Below, piece by piece: positions 1 through 6,561 of a stretch of 20,765 bases of DNA (position 1 is its first letter; each line of letters begins with the position of its first letter). The position numbers and the translations under genes are program-made. The DNA is from Actinomycetota bacterium. Lineage in GTDB: Bacteria; Actinomycetota; Acidimicrobiia; Acidimicrobiales; JAHWKP01. The stretch spans positions 1 to 20,765 of the forward strand of contig JAHWKP010000008.1 of assembly GCA_019347775.1 (NCBI GenBank), in the 5' to 3' direction. The notes under the pieces were generated by a model. The model did not search any database, was not told the origin of the DNA, and saw only the letters and a program-made list of their open reading frames with translations.

Positions 1-1164
1 GATTACCTGGGCCGCCTCGCGGTCGGCCGGGTTGTGCGCGGGACCTTGCGGGGGGGCCAGTCGGTCAGCGTCGTCGGTGCAGAGGGCACGACCGTTTCAC
101 GGGCTCCCGCGCAGATCTTCGGCGTCGAGGGTCTCGGGCGCGTCGAAGCCAAAGAACTGATGGCGGGCGACCTCTTCATTCTGGCCGGGCTCCCAGACGT
201 CCACATCGGCGACACCATCACCGACCCCGACGACCCCGATCCGTTGCCCCGTCTCACGGTCGACGAACCGGTTCTTCAGATGACCTTCGCGGTCAACACG
301 TCTCCTTTCGCGGGCCGTCACGGCAAGTTCCTGACATCGCGCCATCTCAAAGAGCGCCTCGAGCGCGAAGTCCTCGGCAACGTAGCCATCGCCTTGGGGC
401 CGGCCGAAGGCGGCGCTATTCGTGTTGCAGGGCGGGGCGAGCTGCAACTGGCAGTACTCATCGAGTCCATGCGCCGAGAGGGCTACGAGATGGAGGTCAG
501 CCGGCCGGAGGTCGTCACCCGCGACGTCGACGGCAAGCGTCACGAGCCGGTGGAGGAGGGGACCGTCGACGTCCCTGACGAGCACGTCGGTGCGGTGACG
601 CAGAGCCTGGCTCCGCGGAAGGGCACGATCACGGACCTGCATCCGGGTGACCCCGGGCGCACCATCGTCAGTTTCGAGGCACCGACCAGAGGCCTGCTGG
701 GTCTGCGGACCGAGTTGCTCACGCTGACCCGCGGCACGGCGCTGCTGCACAGCCAGCACCGAGGCTGGGTCCCGTGGGTGGGCGATCTTCCGCAGCGGCG
801 AGGCGGCGCGATGGTCTCGGACCGCCAGGGTCAAGCCACCGGCTACGCGCTGGACAACCTGCAACAGCGGGGCACGCTCTTGATCAGCCCCGGCGACGAG
901 GTCTACGAGGGGATGGTCGTGGGCGAGAACTCCCGTAGTGACGACATGGTCGTGAACGTTTGCAAGGAGAAGGAAAAGACCAACATCCGCAGCGTGTCCC
1001 ACGACGACGCAGTCAAGCTGCCGCCGGCGCGGAGTCTGACCATCGAGACCGCCATGGAGTTCATCGACGTCGACGAGCTGGTTGAGATAACCCCCGGATC
1101 ACTCCACGTGCGCAAGCGGCTGCGGTCGGAGCACGAACGCCGCCGGCAGAACAAGCAGAAGTAG
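1..1164 (+). CDS. typA: Translational GTPase TypA/BipA, C-terminal part (5' end outside window)
   Basis: TypA/BipA is a ribosome-associated GTPase of the EF-G/LepA class, linked to ribosome assembly and stress adaptation. The frame is open from base 1, so the GTPase (G) domain lies upstream of the window. The 387 codons present start in the beta-barrel domain II (DYLGRLAVGRVVRGTLRGGQ). Next comes the EF-G-like domain III/V region, with features such as FAVNTSPFAG, the start GRHGKFLTSRHLKERLE and RVAGRGELQLAVLIESMRRE. The TypA-specific C-terminal domain follows (RGTALLHSQHRGW, GDEVYEGMVVGENSR). The protein ends in a basic tail (RKRLRSEHERRRQNKQK). The features GMVVGEN and the DDMVVNVCKEKEKTNIRS stretch separate it from EF-G and LepA. 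The stop is followed 12 bases later by a strong hairpin with a T-rich tail. The identity is very likely; only the missing N-terminus limits it. Confidence 0.95.
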   Translation, partial: DYLGRLAVGRVVRGTLRGGQSVSVVGAEGTTVSRAPAQIFGVEGLGRVEAKELMAGDLFILAGLPDVHIGDTITDPDDPDPLPRLTVDEPVLQMTFAVNTSPFAGRHGKFLTSRHLKERLEREVLGNVAIALGPAEGGAIRVAGRGELQLAVLIESMRREGYEMEVSRPEVVTRDVDGKRHEPVEEGTVDVPDEHVGAVTQSLAPRKGTITDLHPGDPGRTIVSFEAPTRGLLGLRTELLTLTRGTALLHSQHRGWVPWVGDLPQRRGGAMVSDRQGQATGYALDNLQQRGTLLISPGDEVYEGMVVGENSRSDDMVVNVCKEKEKTNIRSVSHDDAVKLPPARSLTIETAMEFIDVDELVEITPGSLHVRKRLRSEHERRRQNKQK

Positions 1165-1176
1165 AACGGCGCGAAG

Positions 1177-1203
1177 AGAGGGGCCGGCAGGACCGGCCCC
1201 TCT
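1177..1203. terminator. Hairpin terminator between typA and the cupredoxin lipoprotein gene
   Basis: An 11-bp perfect stem (AGAGGGGCCGG / CCGGCCCCTCT) has a 5-base loop (1188-1192). It is followed on the plus strand by TTTCGTTATT, the usual form of an intrinsic terminator. It sits between two convergent genes and probably serves both strands. A closely related hairpin lies at 2291-2322, at the same distance (24-26 bp) past the end of a second copy of the lipoprotein 3' end. Confidence 0.8.
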
Positions 1204-1229
1204 TTCGTTATTGGGCGTATGCGGTTGGC

Positions 1230-2225
1230 TTACTCGACTTCGAAGACGACGTGCATGCCGTGGGCGATGGCATGCGGCGGGCCGCCCTCTCGATCCTGAA
1301 TGAAGCACACCGCGGCGTAGGTGCCGGAGTCGAACGATGCATCGGCGGTACCCCCCAGGCCGGGGCTGAACACTCCAGAGCCTCCGGTAAAGACCTCCTC
1401 CGGGTTGAGTTCTTTGAAGGCGGCGGGCACATCACCTTCGCCTTCGGTCTCGATGTAGGTGGGGAGGTTCTCCTCGACATCTTCAGCCGGAATGTCCCCG
1501 AAGTTCAGGAAGATGACGTGGTGGATCTGGTCCGGCCCTTCGTTGCGGAAAGTGAACTTGTCGCCACCGGCTTCCACGTCCACATCGAAGGTGTAGTCCC
1601 GCGCGGTGACGGTGCTGCCAGTGTCGGGAAGGTCCCCGGCCTCACCGGCGGTAACCGTGAGCGGGCGGACGATGAAGCTCGACGGATCAGCCTGCGGGGG
1701 CCCGCCTTCACCGCCTTCTTCACCCTCACCGCCTTCTTCACCTTCTGTCCCCAGTTCGCCTTCGGCGTCGGGGGGGCCCTCCTCGCCTTCGCCCTCGCCC
1801 TCAGGATCGTGCCTGTCGGTCCAAACGAAGTAGCTGCCCTCGGGCAGCTCTAGGCTCTGGGTGCCCGTCGACAATCCGCCTGTGGCCTCGATGACCGGAG
1901 GGATCGGACCACCACTGGTGGCGCTGGCGATGGCCTGTCGGAAGTCGTCTTCAGAGGTCCCGGAAGGCACCTTGGTGAAGCCGACTTCTGCTTCGCCCTC
2001 GGGGGCATCACTCTCGAATGTCACCTCGACAATGCCGCCGGATACTTCGTCGGGAGCCTCCATGTTTTCGCCCGTCACTGTGACGGTGAACGCGCTGCCG
2101 CCGTCCTCGGCACCCTGCCCCGAGTCGTCGTCAACGCCGGTGGGGGTGGTGTCGTCCCCACAAGCGCCGAGCACGAGGCCCAGGGACAAGGCGATCGCGA
2201 GGATCGCGGATCTACGTCGGGTCAT
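1230..2225 (-). CDS. Lipoprotein with two cupredoxin-like domains, possible type 1 copper site
   Basis: A 331-residue secreted lipoprotein. The N-terminus MTRRRSAILAIALSLGLVLGAC has a basic start, a hydrophobic core and a lipobox with Cys22, so the mature protein should be lipid-anchored on the outer face of the membrane. Residues about 45-138 form a first beta-rich domain. Residues 139-175 are a Glu/Gly-rich linker. Residues about 185-331 form a second beta-sandwich domain. That domain carries a HH pair (235-236) after FRNEGPDQ, then Cys307, His318, His322 and Met324 near the end. This His...Cys...His...Met order is that of blue copper proteins, but the C-x10-H spacing is longer than in plastocyanin, so copper binding is inferred. 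The start is supported by the Shine-Dalgarno AAGGAGGG five bases before the ATG. A role in extracellular electron transfer or copper handling is only a suggestion. Confidence 0.75.
   Translation of the reverse strand: MTRRRSAILAIALSLGLVLGACGDDTTPTGVDDDSGQGAEDGGSAFTVTVTGENMEAPDEVSGGIVEVTFESDAPEGEAEVGFTKVPSGTSEDDFRQAIASATSGGPIPPVIEATGGLSTGTQSLELPEGSYFVWTDRHDPEGEGEGEEGPPDAEGELGTEGEEGGEGEEGGEGGPPQADPSSFIVRPLTVTAGEAGDLPDTGSTVTARDYTFDVDVEAGGDKFTFRNEGPDQIHHVIFLNFGDIPAEDVEENLPTYIETEGEGDVPAAFKELNPEEVFTGGSGVFSPGLGGTADASFDSGTYAAVCFIQDREGGPPHAIAHGMHVVFEVE
1710..1745. repeat. Two-copy 18-bp tandem repeat in the lipoprotein linker
   Basis: Two adjacent 18-mers, ACCGCCTTCTTCACCCTC and ACCGCCTTCTTCACCTTC, differ at one base. 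On the minus strand they encode the repeated EEGGEG unit of the acidic linker. The repeat is in frame, so copy-number change would only alter linker length. Confidence 0.7.
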
Positions 2226-2261
2226 GCATTCCCTCCTTAAGGGTTGTTTGTCGCCGGGGAC

Positions 2262-2267
2262 ATTATC
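2262..2267 (-). promoter_or_regulatory. Possible -10 element of the cupredoxin lipoprotein gene
   Basis: On the minus strand the hexamer GATAAT lies 36 bases before the ATG at 2225, which leaves room for a leader with the strong AAGGAGGG ribosome site at 2231-2238. No convincing -35 box stands 16-18 bases upstream, so this is a weak call made on the -10 alone. Confidence 0.35.
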
Positions 2268-2290
2268 GGGTGACCCATACGAGGCACGCG

Positions 2291-2322
2291 ATGAGGGGGC
2301 CGGTCGGGACCGGCCCCCTCAT
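2291..2322. terminator. Long GC-rich hairpin, duplicate of the 1177-1203 terminator
   Basis: Bases 2291-2304 pair with 2309-2322 in a 14-bp stem (core GAGGGGGCCGG / CCGGCCCCCTC) with a CGGG loop. Neither side has a T-run, so termination would be weaker than at 1177-1203. It lies 24 bases past the stop codon of the cupredoxin remnant. Its loop and stem (GGGGCCGGTCGGGACCGGCCCC) nearly repeat the hairpin after the intact gene. It probably now ends transcripts from the gamma-glutamyltransferase-like gene. Confidence 0.6.
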
Positions 2323-2445
2323 AGGTATTGGCTATGCGAGATGTCGCTATTCGACGGTGAAGACCGTCCACATGTCGTGAGCGATTGCGTGCGGCGGGCC
2401 ACCGCTCTTGTCGGTGATGAAGCAGGTTGTTATTTGGCCGGGCGG
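2291..2445. repeat. Diverged duplicate of the 1177-1325 segment (terminator plus lipoprotein 3' end)
   Basis: The order hairpin, TATTGG(c)TATGCG spacer, stop codon and cupredoxin C-terminus occurs twice in the same orientation, at about 1177-1325 and 2291-2445. Shared stretches include GCGGCGGGCC and TGAAGCA. This points to an old tandem gene duplication of which the left copy is intact and the right copy keeps only its 3' end. Confidence 0.8.
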
Positions 2446-2448
2446 ACT
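2347..2448 (-). pseudogene. Remnant of a second cupredoxin lipoprotein (last 33 codons only)
   Basis: Read on the minus strand, 2448-2350 gives 33 open codons followed by TAG at 2347-2349. The segment CFITDKSGGPPHAIAHDM matches CFIQDREGGPPHAIAHGM of the intact lipoprotein. Over the last 25 residues 18 are identical, including the Cys, both His and the Met proposed as copper ligands. An in-frame stop at 2449-2451 and the end of the gamma-glutamyltransferase-like gene (2464) cut off everything upstream, and there is no start codon or ribosome site. The piece is therefore a non-coding relic of a tandem paralogue. Its preserved ligand residues suggest it was functional before truncation. Confidence 0.85.
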
Positions 2449-2463
2449 CTAATGGGCAGAGGC

Positions 2464-4014
2464 TCAGTAGGCGCTGACCGAGCTGCCCAGGGCGCGAGGG
2501 TCCGCCGCTCCGCTGAGCACTCCACTGGGGGCGACGGCGATCAGCTCGGCGTGGCCGAACATCCCGTTGTGAGCCGCTTCGGGCGAAACCGTGTGGCCCC
2601 GCTCCTGCAAGCCGCCTATCCATGCCTCGGGGGCATGCCCCTCGACTGAGACCGCAACCTCGGCTCCGCCCGCCCTCCAAGTGTCGAAGCCGGTCAATCC
2701 GGCGCCGGTCGGCCGAAGCCTCCAGCGCCCCGCGGCTATGGCCGCGCCTACGTCCTGCCCGGCGTGAAGGCGTCGGGCTAGCAGTTGGGTGAGGATCTGG
2801 GGTTGGCTGTCTCCGCCCATCGTGTTCGCCAACAGACGGAGGGCACCATCGCGTGCGGTGACGAGCAGCGGCGCCAGCGTGTGGGGCGGCCGCTTCCGTG
2901 GGCCGTATTCCGCCGGATGCCCCGGCTCGAGCGAGAAGCCGACGCCCCGGTTTTGGAGGAAGACCCGGACGCCCGGCACCACGAGCCCCGATCCGAAGCC
3001 GGCGGCATTCGACTGGATCAGGCTCACGCCCATCCCCTCGGAGTCGATGACGCAAAGAGACGTGGTGCCTGAAACCGCCGAAGGCCACCCCAATGGCCCG
3101 GCGCGGACCGGGTCGATCGCGTCTCGTCTTGGCGCCAACCGGCGTTCGGACACGAGCTCCTCACCGTCGGCGTGCTCGTGCAGCACGCGCTCGCGGTCCC
3201 ATCCGGCCTGTCTGCAGCACTCGACGAGCAGGTGAGCCCATTGATCGGATTCGGGCTCGCTCAGATCGAGGCCGGACGCGATCCATGAGGACGCCAGTGT
3301 CAGATAGCCCTGGCTGTTGGGCGGAATGGTCCAGAGCCGGTGATCCCACGCATCCGCGGCCAGCGGATCGACCCAATCGGCGAGTGGATCGGCAAGATCC
3401 TCAGGCGTGTACTCGCCGGCACCAAGCTCGAGAAGGTTCTCGCCGAACTCCCCGCCGTACCAGCCGTCTCGCCCTCGGGCGGCGATGTCGGCGAGCGCCT
3501 TGGCCATACCCGGTCTGCGGATGACAGTGCCGGGACGTAGGTCGCCAGCTGCCTTGTAGTCCTCACCGCCAGGCGCATCGGCCACCCGCGCCGCGGCTGC
3601 CGCCATGGCGGGTGTGGCCGGAAAGCCATCTGACGCCAGTCGGCGAGCCGGATCGAGAACCTCGGCCAGCTCGAGCCGTCCGAAACGCTCGTGCAGCGCT
3701 AGCCATCCGTCGACACACCCAGGCATCGGCACAGAACGGATGTCTCCGGACGGCGGCATGTAGGCGTGCCCCTCGTCGCGTAGGCGGGCGGGGTCAGCAC
3801 CCGATCCGGCCCTACCTGACGAGTTCAGCGCGGCGGGCGTGCCGCCGCCCGGTATGTGAACGAGGGCAAACAGGTCGCCGCCCATCCCGCAGACGTACTG
3901 CGCGGTGATGGCCAGCACGGCGTTGGCCGCAATGGCCGCATCTGCGGCTGAGCCGCCGCGGAGCAACATGGCGAGTCCGGCCGAGGACGCGAGATGGTCG
4001 ATGGTGGTGACCAT
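2464..4014 (-). CDS. Gamma-glutamyltransferase-like Ntn-hydrolase (YwrD type)
   Basis: An N-terminal-nucleophile hydrolase of the gamma-glutamyltransferase family, made as one chain that cleaves itself before a catalytic threonine. From the ATG at 4014 it has 516 residues. The start of the domain is visible (DHLASSAGLAMLLRGGSAADAAIAANAVL, then CGMGGDLFALVH). The self-cleavage site SGTTSLCVIDSEGMGVSL places the nucleophile at Thr317. SNAAGFGSG and MGGDSQPQ are typical of the YwrD-like branch. There is no signal peptide, so the enzyme is probably cytoplasmic, unlike classical periplasmic GGT, and its substrate is unknown. The start is uncertain. Conserved-looking sequence (GSRYATNG) precedes the ATG, no ribosome site is seen, and the frame stays open into the upstream synthetase gene to a GTG at 4203. 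Translation may begin upstream, for example at a rare CTG. It follows the synthetase on the same strand. Confidence 0.8.
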   Translation of the reverse strand: MVTTIDHLASSAGLAMLLRGGSAADAAIAANAVLAITAQYVCGMGGDLFALVHIPGGGTPAALNSSGRAGSGADPARLRDEGHAYMPPSGDIRSVPMPGCVDGWLALHERFGRLELAEVLDPARRLASDGFPATPAMAAAAARVADAPGGEDYKAAGDLRPGTVIRRPGMAKALADIAARGRDGWYGGEFGENLLELGAGEYTPEDLADPLADWVDPLAADAWDHRLWTIPPNSQGYLTLASSWIASGLDLSEPESDQWAHLLVECCRQAGWDRERVLHEHADGEELVSERRLAPRRDAIDPVRAGPLGWPSAVSGTTSLCVIDSEGMGVSLIQSNAAGFGSGLVVPGVRVFLQNRGVGFSLEPGHPAEYGPRKRPPHTLAPLLVTARDGALRLLANTMGGDSQPQILTQLLARRLHAGQDVGAAIAAGRWRLRPTGAGLTGFDTWRAGGAEVAVSVEGHAPEAWIGGLQERGHTVSPEAAHNGMFGHAELIAVAPSGVLSGAADPRALGSSVSAY

Positions 4015-4066
4015 GCCATTCGTCGCGTACCGCGAACCGAATGGGGCGAGCGTCGTCAGGAGATTC

Positions 4067-5623
4067 TCAACTGACTGAGGTTTGGCTGCTCTCCCAGTAT
4101 CGGTCGCGCAAGAGGCGCTTGTAGAGCTTGCCGGTGGGGTGGCGGGGCAGTTCAGCTTCGAAATCGACCGACTTCGGGCACTTGTAGTGCGCGAGCCGCT
4201 CACGGCAATAGGCGATCAGTTCACGCTCGAGTGCCGGGCCGGGCCGGGCGCCTTCGGCGGGCTGGACGACAGCCTTGACCTCCTCACCCATCTCCTCGTG
4301 CGGGATCCCGAAGACCGCGACATCGGCAACCGACGGGTGCATGGTCAGCACATTCTCAGCTTCCTGCGGATAGATGTTCACTCCGCCCGAGATGATCATG
4401 TAGGCCTTGCGGTCCGTCAGGAAGAGGAAGCCTTCGTCATCGAGGTATCCGACGTCGCCGAGCGTCGTCCACCCTTGCTCAGTGCGCGCCGCGGCGGTCT
4501 TCTCGGGGTCGTTGTGATATTCGAACCCTCCCTGTTCGAAATACACCGTTCCCGGTTGACCAGGTGGAAGCTCTGTACCGTCGTCGTCGAGGATGTGGAT
4601 CGGACCGGTGAGAGATCGTCCGACGGTTCCCGGGTGGGCGAGCCAGTCCTGGGGTGAGGCGTAAACGAATCCGTTGCCCTCCGTGCCCGCGTAGTACTCG
4701 TGCACGATTGGTCCCCACCAGTCGAGCATTGCCTGCTTGACCGAGACCGGGCACGGAGCCGCAGCATGGATGCAGAACTTCAGGCTTGACACGTCGCGGC
4801 GAAGTCGCTCTTCCTCCGGCAGCTTCAGCAGCCTCACGAACATGGTGGGCACCACCTGTGTGTGAGTGGCGCGGTACCGCTCGATGGCGTCCAGATACGC
4901 GACCGGGTCGAAGTGCTCCATGACGACGACCGTTCCGCCGATGCGTTGGGTGGCAACGCAAAACCGCAGTGGCGCGGCGTGGTAGAGCGGCGCCGGAGAG
5001 AGGTAGACAGTTTGTTCATCAAAGCCGAAGAGAAGCGCCATGAGGCCTGCCAGGGGATCGGCGAATTCCTCTACCGGGACCATCGGGATGCGCCGCTTCA
5101 CTCCCTTGGGTACACCGGTGGTTCCGGACGAGTACAGAAGATCAGTCCCCTCGACAAGCGGCGGACTTTCCCCAGTCTCGAGATCGATCGTGGCCACGTT
5201 CTCGTCATAGGAGTCGAACCCCGCAATTTCACCGTCGATGCTCAACCACGTGGGTATCTCAGGGACCAGTTGCCTCGCCTCGGCCGCAAGCGGGGCGACA
5301 CCGCTCGACACCAGGACTGCCTTTGCCCCCGAATCGCGCAGGATGTAGGCCGTCTCATCCGGCGTCAGGCGGGTCGACATGGCCGTGTAGTAGAGGCCGG
5401 TCCGCTGAGCCGCCCATGCGGCCTCGAGAAAGCGCGGCGAGTTCTCCGCCAGGATGGCGATGACATCGCCTTGCCCGACCCCCGCCTCCCGGAGATACCT
5501 CGACAGCCGCTCGATGCCGGCGTCGAACTCTCCGTAGGTGACCGTGGCTCCGGTTTCGGCCATCACGATCGCCGGATGGTCGGGCCTGGTGGCAGAGTGC
5601 GTCCCGGGGTGCACATCAGGCAC
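4067..5623 (-). CDS. Fatty-acyl-CoA synthetase (AMP-forming, FadD type)
   Basis: A 518-residue member of the ANL adenylating superfamily that activates a carboxylic acid to an acyl-AMP and then to the CoA thioester. The phosphate-binding motif is LLYSSGTTGVPKGVKR (residues 163-178). YYAGTEGNG fits the ATP/acyl-binding A5 motif. GDVGYLDDEGFLFLTDR and MIISGGVNIYPQEAENVL mark the hinge and C-terminal domain. PTGKLYKR supplies the catalytic lysine (Lys499). The length is normal for the family. The GTG start at 5623 gives the usual short lead into HPGTHSATRPDHPAIV. It resembles actinobacterial FadD enzymes of lipid or steroid breakdown, but the substrate cannot be read from sequence. It is divergent from the sigma factor gene across 71 bp and lies upstream of the GGT-like gene, with which it may be co-transcribed. 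Confidence 0.88.
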   Translation of the reverse strand: MPDVHPGTHSATRPDHPAIVMAETGATVTYGEFDAGIERLSRYLREAGVGQGDVIAILAENSPRFLEAAWAAQRTGLYYTAMSTRLTPDETAYILRDSGAKAVLVSSGVAPLAAEARQLVPEIPTWLSIDGEIAGFDSYDENVATIDLETGESPPLVEGTDLLYSSGTTGVPKGVKRRIPMVPVEEFADPLAGLMALLFGFDEQTVYLSPAPLYHAAPLRFCVATQRIGGTVVVMEHFDPVAYLDAIERYRATHTQVVPTMFVRLLKLPEEERLRRDVSSLKFCIHAAAPCPVSVKQAMLDWWGPIVHEYYAGTEGNGFVYASPQDWLAHPGTVGRSLTGPIHILDDDGTELPPGQPGTVYFEQGGFEYHNDPEKTAAARTEQGWTTLGDVGYLDDEGFLFLTDRKAYMIISGGVNIYPQEAENVLTMHPSVADVAVFGIPHEEMGEEVKAVVQPAEGARPGPALERELIAYCRERLAHYKCPKSVDFEAELPRHPTGKLYKRLLRDRYWESSQTSVS

Positions 5624-5666
5624 CGTAGTGGCGCCGCGACGATCCCACGAAGGTCGCTGGGCCTAG

Positions 5667-5694
5667 GGTTATCGCCGGGGGTCGACAGGGGTAC
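5667..5694 (+). promoter_or_regulatory. Weak candidate SigF/SigB-type promoter before the sigma factor gene
   Basis: GGTT at 5667-5670 and GGGTAC at 5689-5694 resemble the GTTT...GGGTA elements known for actinobacterial SigF-type sigma factors. The 18-base spacer is slightly long. A start site 6-8 bases past the -10 would fall just inside the annotated reading frame, which would require use of the in-frame GTG at 5728 as the start codon. This is speculative autoregulation. Confidence 0.2.
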
Positions 5695-6495
5695 ATGAAG
5701 TCTGATGAGCCGAGGGGGCAGAAGGCGGTGAGCGCGGCAATAGAACGCGTCTTGGGGCCGAGCCCGACCGAACTCGCGTCTGACGAACTTGCCGACCTGC
5801 ACCGTGAGTACCGCCGGACGCGAGACCGTGATCTCCAGGCGCGACTGGTCGAGCGGTATCAGCGTCTTGCCTTCCGTTTGGCACGGCGCGCCGCCAAGCG
5901 TGAAGACGAGGTAGACGACCTCAGCCAGGTCGCGCTGATCGGTTTGGTCAAAGCGCTGTGGCGCTATGACCCCGAGCGGGGCATCGGCTTTACGACTTTT
6001 GCCTGGTCGACGATCGAAGGTGAGCTCAAGCGCCATCGCCGCGACCACACCTGGACCGTCCACGTATCGAGGGCGTTGCAGGAGCGCTATCTGCGGACCT
6101 CGGCCACCATCGAAGAGCTCACCCACGAGTTCGGCCGTTCGCCCACACTGCCCCAGGTGGCTGAGCGGATGAATGAGTCGGTGGAGGCGGTCATCGAGGC
6201 CATCAGCGTGCGGGACGCGCAGACACCGGCTTCCCTCGATGTCAATCCCTCCAATGACGAGCCGCACCAGGAACCGGCCGATCCGACCATCGCCGGTGAT
6301 GAGGTCGAAGAGAAGGCCGAGGTCGAGGGCTTGATGAGGCGACTCTCAGATCGCGAGCGCGACATCGTGCAGCTTCGGTTCTTTCGTGACCTCACCCAGC
6401 GAGAGATCGGCGAGGAGCTCGGGCTGAGCCAGATGCACGTGTCCCGGTTGCTCGCCCGCAGTCTCGACCGCATGCGCGAATGGGCCGCTGAATAG
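5695..6495 (+). CDS. RNA polymerase sigma factor, SigF/SigB/FliA-type (group 3)
   Basis: A 266-residue sigma-70 family protein. Region 2 (about residues 45-125) includes the core-binding DDLSQVALIGLVKALWRYD and the -10 recognition segment FTTFAWSTIEGELKRHRRD. Region 3 spans about 125-180 (LQERYLRTSATIEELTHEFG). Region 4 at the C-terminus has the helix-turn-helix DLTQREIGEELGLSQMHVSR. Region 1.1 is missing and the size is that of SigF/SigB stress or sporulation sigma factors. These are normally controlled by an RsbW-type anti-sigma partner. No such gene is next to it here, so control must come from elsewhere or be transcriptional. The ATG at 5695 has AGGGG just upstream; the GTG at 5728 (preceded by AGGGGG) is a possible alternative start. 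It is divergent from the synthetase and convergent with tyrS. Confidence 0.88.
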   Translation: MKSDEPRGQKAVSAAIERVLGPSPTELASDELADLHREYRRTRDRDLQARLVERYQRLAFRLARRAAKREDEVDDLSQVALIGLVKALWRYDPERGIGFTTFAWSTIEGELKRHRRDHTWTVHVSRALQERYLRTSATIEELTHEFGRSPTLPQVAERMNESVEAVIEAISVRDAQTPASLDVNPSNDEPHQEPADPTIAGDEVEEKAEVEGLMRRLSDRERDIVQLRFFRDLTQREIGEELGLSQMHVSRLLARSLDRMREWAAE

Positions 6496-6505
6496 TCCGG
6501 AGAGA

Positions 6506-6539
6506 CCCCGCCCCCGCTCCGGCGGGGACGCCCCCGCCG
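6506..6539. terminator. GC-rich hairpin between the convergent sigma factor and tyrS genes
   Basis: The best stem is CGGCGGGG (6520-6527) with CCCCGCCG (6532-6539), 8 bp with a 4-base loop. A competing stem, CCCCGC/GCGGGG, is possible at 6512-6527. No T-run follows on either strand. It begins 11 bases after the sigma factor stop codon and probably separates the two convergent transcripts. Confidence 0.5.
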
Positions 6540-6561
6540 ATTGGAGACGAGGAGCGAAGAG

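Noticed and set aside
97..1002. Long open frame antisense to typA (301 codons)
   Set aside because: It is opposite conserved TypA domains, lacks recognisable motifs and is the usual antisense shadow in GC-rich DNA.
1700..1800. Short C/T-rich repeats, checked as a possible CRISPR-like array
   Set aside because: Only two 18-bp units, directly adjacent with no spacers, coding in frame for the Glu/Gly linker.
1251..2649. Open plus-strand frames opposite the cupredoxin lipoprotein
   Set aside because: They mirror the minus-strand gene with its lipobox, ribosome site and copper-ligand pattern; their products are low-complexity Ser/Pro or Arg-rich.
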